Below, piece by piece: positions 10,872 through 11,189 of a stretch of 11,189 nucleotides of DNA (position 1 is its first letter; every line of letters begins with the position of its first letter). The position numbers were made by a program, and so were the translations under genes. The notes under the pieces are model-generated. The model saw nothing but the letters and a program-made list of their open reading frames with translations. It ran no database searches and was not told the DNA's origin. The stretch lies in assembly GCA_030636485.1 (NCBI GenBank), contig DAOVWV010000026.1, positions 1 through 11,189 of the forward strand, written 5' to 3'. Source of the stretch: Methyloprofundus sp. (GTDB taxonomy: Bacteria; Pseudomonadota; Gammaproteobacteria; Methylococcales; Methylomonadaceae).

Positions 10872-11189
10872 TTACTCCGGCAACAGACACTCTCCCGCCC
10901 ATAGTTGCACAATGCTTTCCCGCTCTCTTATTAAGTGTACATTTTCACCATCCACCATAATTTCCGCCACTTTAGGGCGTGAATTATAGTTTGAACTCAT
11001 GGTAAAGCCATAAGCCCCCGAGGAACGCACCGCCAATAAGTCTCCCTGACTCAAAGCCAAAGAACGGTCTTTACCCAGAAAATCCCCCGTCTCACAGACT
11101 GGCCCAACAATATCCCACTCTTTCAACTGCTCTTGGCTGCCTAATTGAACGGGAATAATCGCTTGCCAGGAGCTATATAATGAGGGACG
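10872..11189 (-). CDS. lysA: diaminopimelate decarboxylase, C-terminal part (runs off the window)
   Basis: LysA removes CO2 from meso-diaminopimelate to give lysine, using pyridoxal phosphate. The frame is open from the right edge to the stop at 10872, giving 105 residues with no start codon needed; the N-terminal TIM-barrel with the PLP lysine lies beyond 11189. Visible hallmarks are RPSLYSSWQAIIPV at the edge, the active-site segment GPVCETGDFLGKDR (Cys and Glu from the partner subunit side), and GAYGFTMSSNYNSRP, which contains the conserved Tyr near PLP and substrate. It ends with the family-typical GECLLPE. A later in-frame TTG (11126) is not a real start. It is convergent with proB. Confidence 0.96.
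   Translation of the reverse strand, partial: RPSLYSSWQAIIPVQLGSQEQLKEWDIVGPVCETGDFLGKDRSLALSQGDLLAVRSSGAYGFTMSSNYNSRPKVAEIMVDGENVHLIRERESIVQLWAGECLLPE

Overview
This window is chromosomal housekeeping DNA from a gammaproteobacterium of moderately low GC content. LeuRS, LptE, HolA, IspB, Obg and ProB are all of gammaproteobacterial type. The block ispB // rplU-rpmA-obgE-proB has the order known from Pseudomonas, and the YbeL-like gene beside leuS-lptE-holA recalls the enterobacterial leuS neighbourhood. The lone ParA ATPase and the porin remnant resemble proteins of pseudomonads and gammaproteobacterial methanotrophs (Methylococcales). That finer placement is only a guess.

Layout. (1) 1-866, minus strand: an outer-membrane porin-like gene broken by a frameshift at 714-717 and apparently cut short at its 3' end, but still with a good sigma70-type promoter and a palindrome at its likely transcription start. 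(2) 867-1082: that promoter region, plus a hairpin downstream of the ParA gene. (3) 1083-2391, minus strand: a zinc-ribbon DUF1451/YbeL protein followed by an orphan ParA-family ATPase, probably one operon. (4) 2474-6459, plus strand: leuS-lptE-holA, tightly packed (8-nt overlap, then 1-nt gap). (5) 6548-7558, minus strand: ispB, convergent with holA. (6) 7559-7794: a divergent ispB/rplU regulatory region with a near-consensus ribosomal-protein promoter and a perfect 9-bp inverted repeat around the predicted ispB -10 element. (7) 7795-8378: rplU-rpmA, closed by two hairpins, the second a clear intrinsic terminator. (8) 8588-10736: obgE-proB, overlapping by 14 nt. (9) 10872-11189, minus strand: the C-terminal part of lysA, which continues past the right edge.

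The genes serve core processes: leucine charging (leuS), LPS export (lptE), clamp loading (holA), the quinone side chain (ispB), the 50S subunit (rplU, rpmA, obgE), and proline and lysine synthesis (proB, lysA). I found no mobile element, CRISPR array, phage gene, toxin-antitoxin pair, rRNA or tRNA, and no convincing undescribed multi-gene system. The most interesting signals are the ispB promoter dyad, the broken porin with an intact promoter, the compact LeuRS lacking the leucine-specific insertion, and Obg without an acidic tail.
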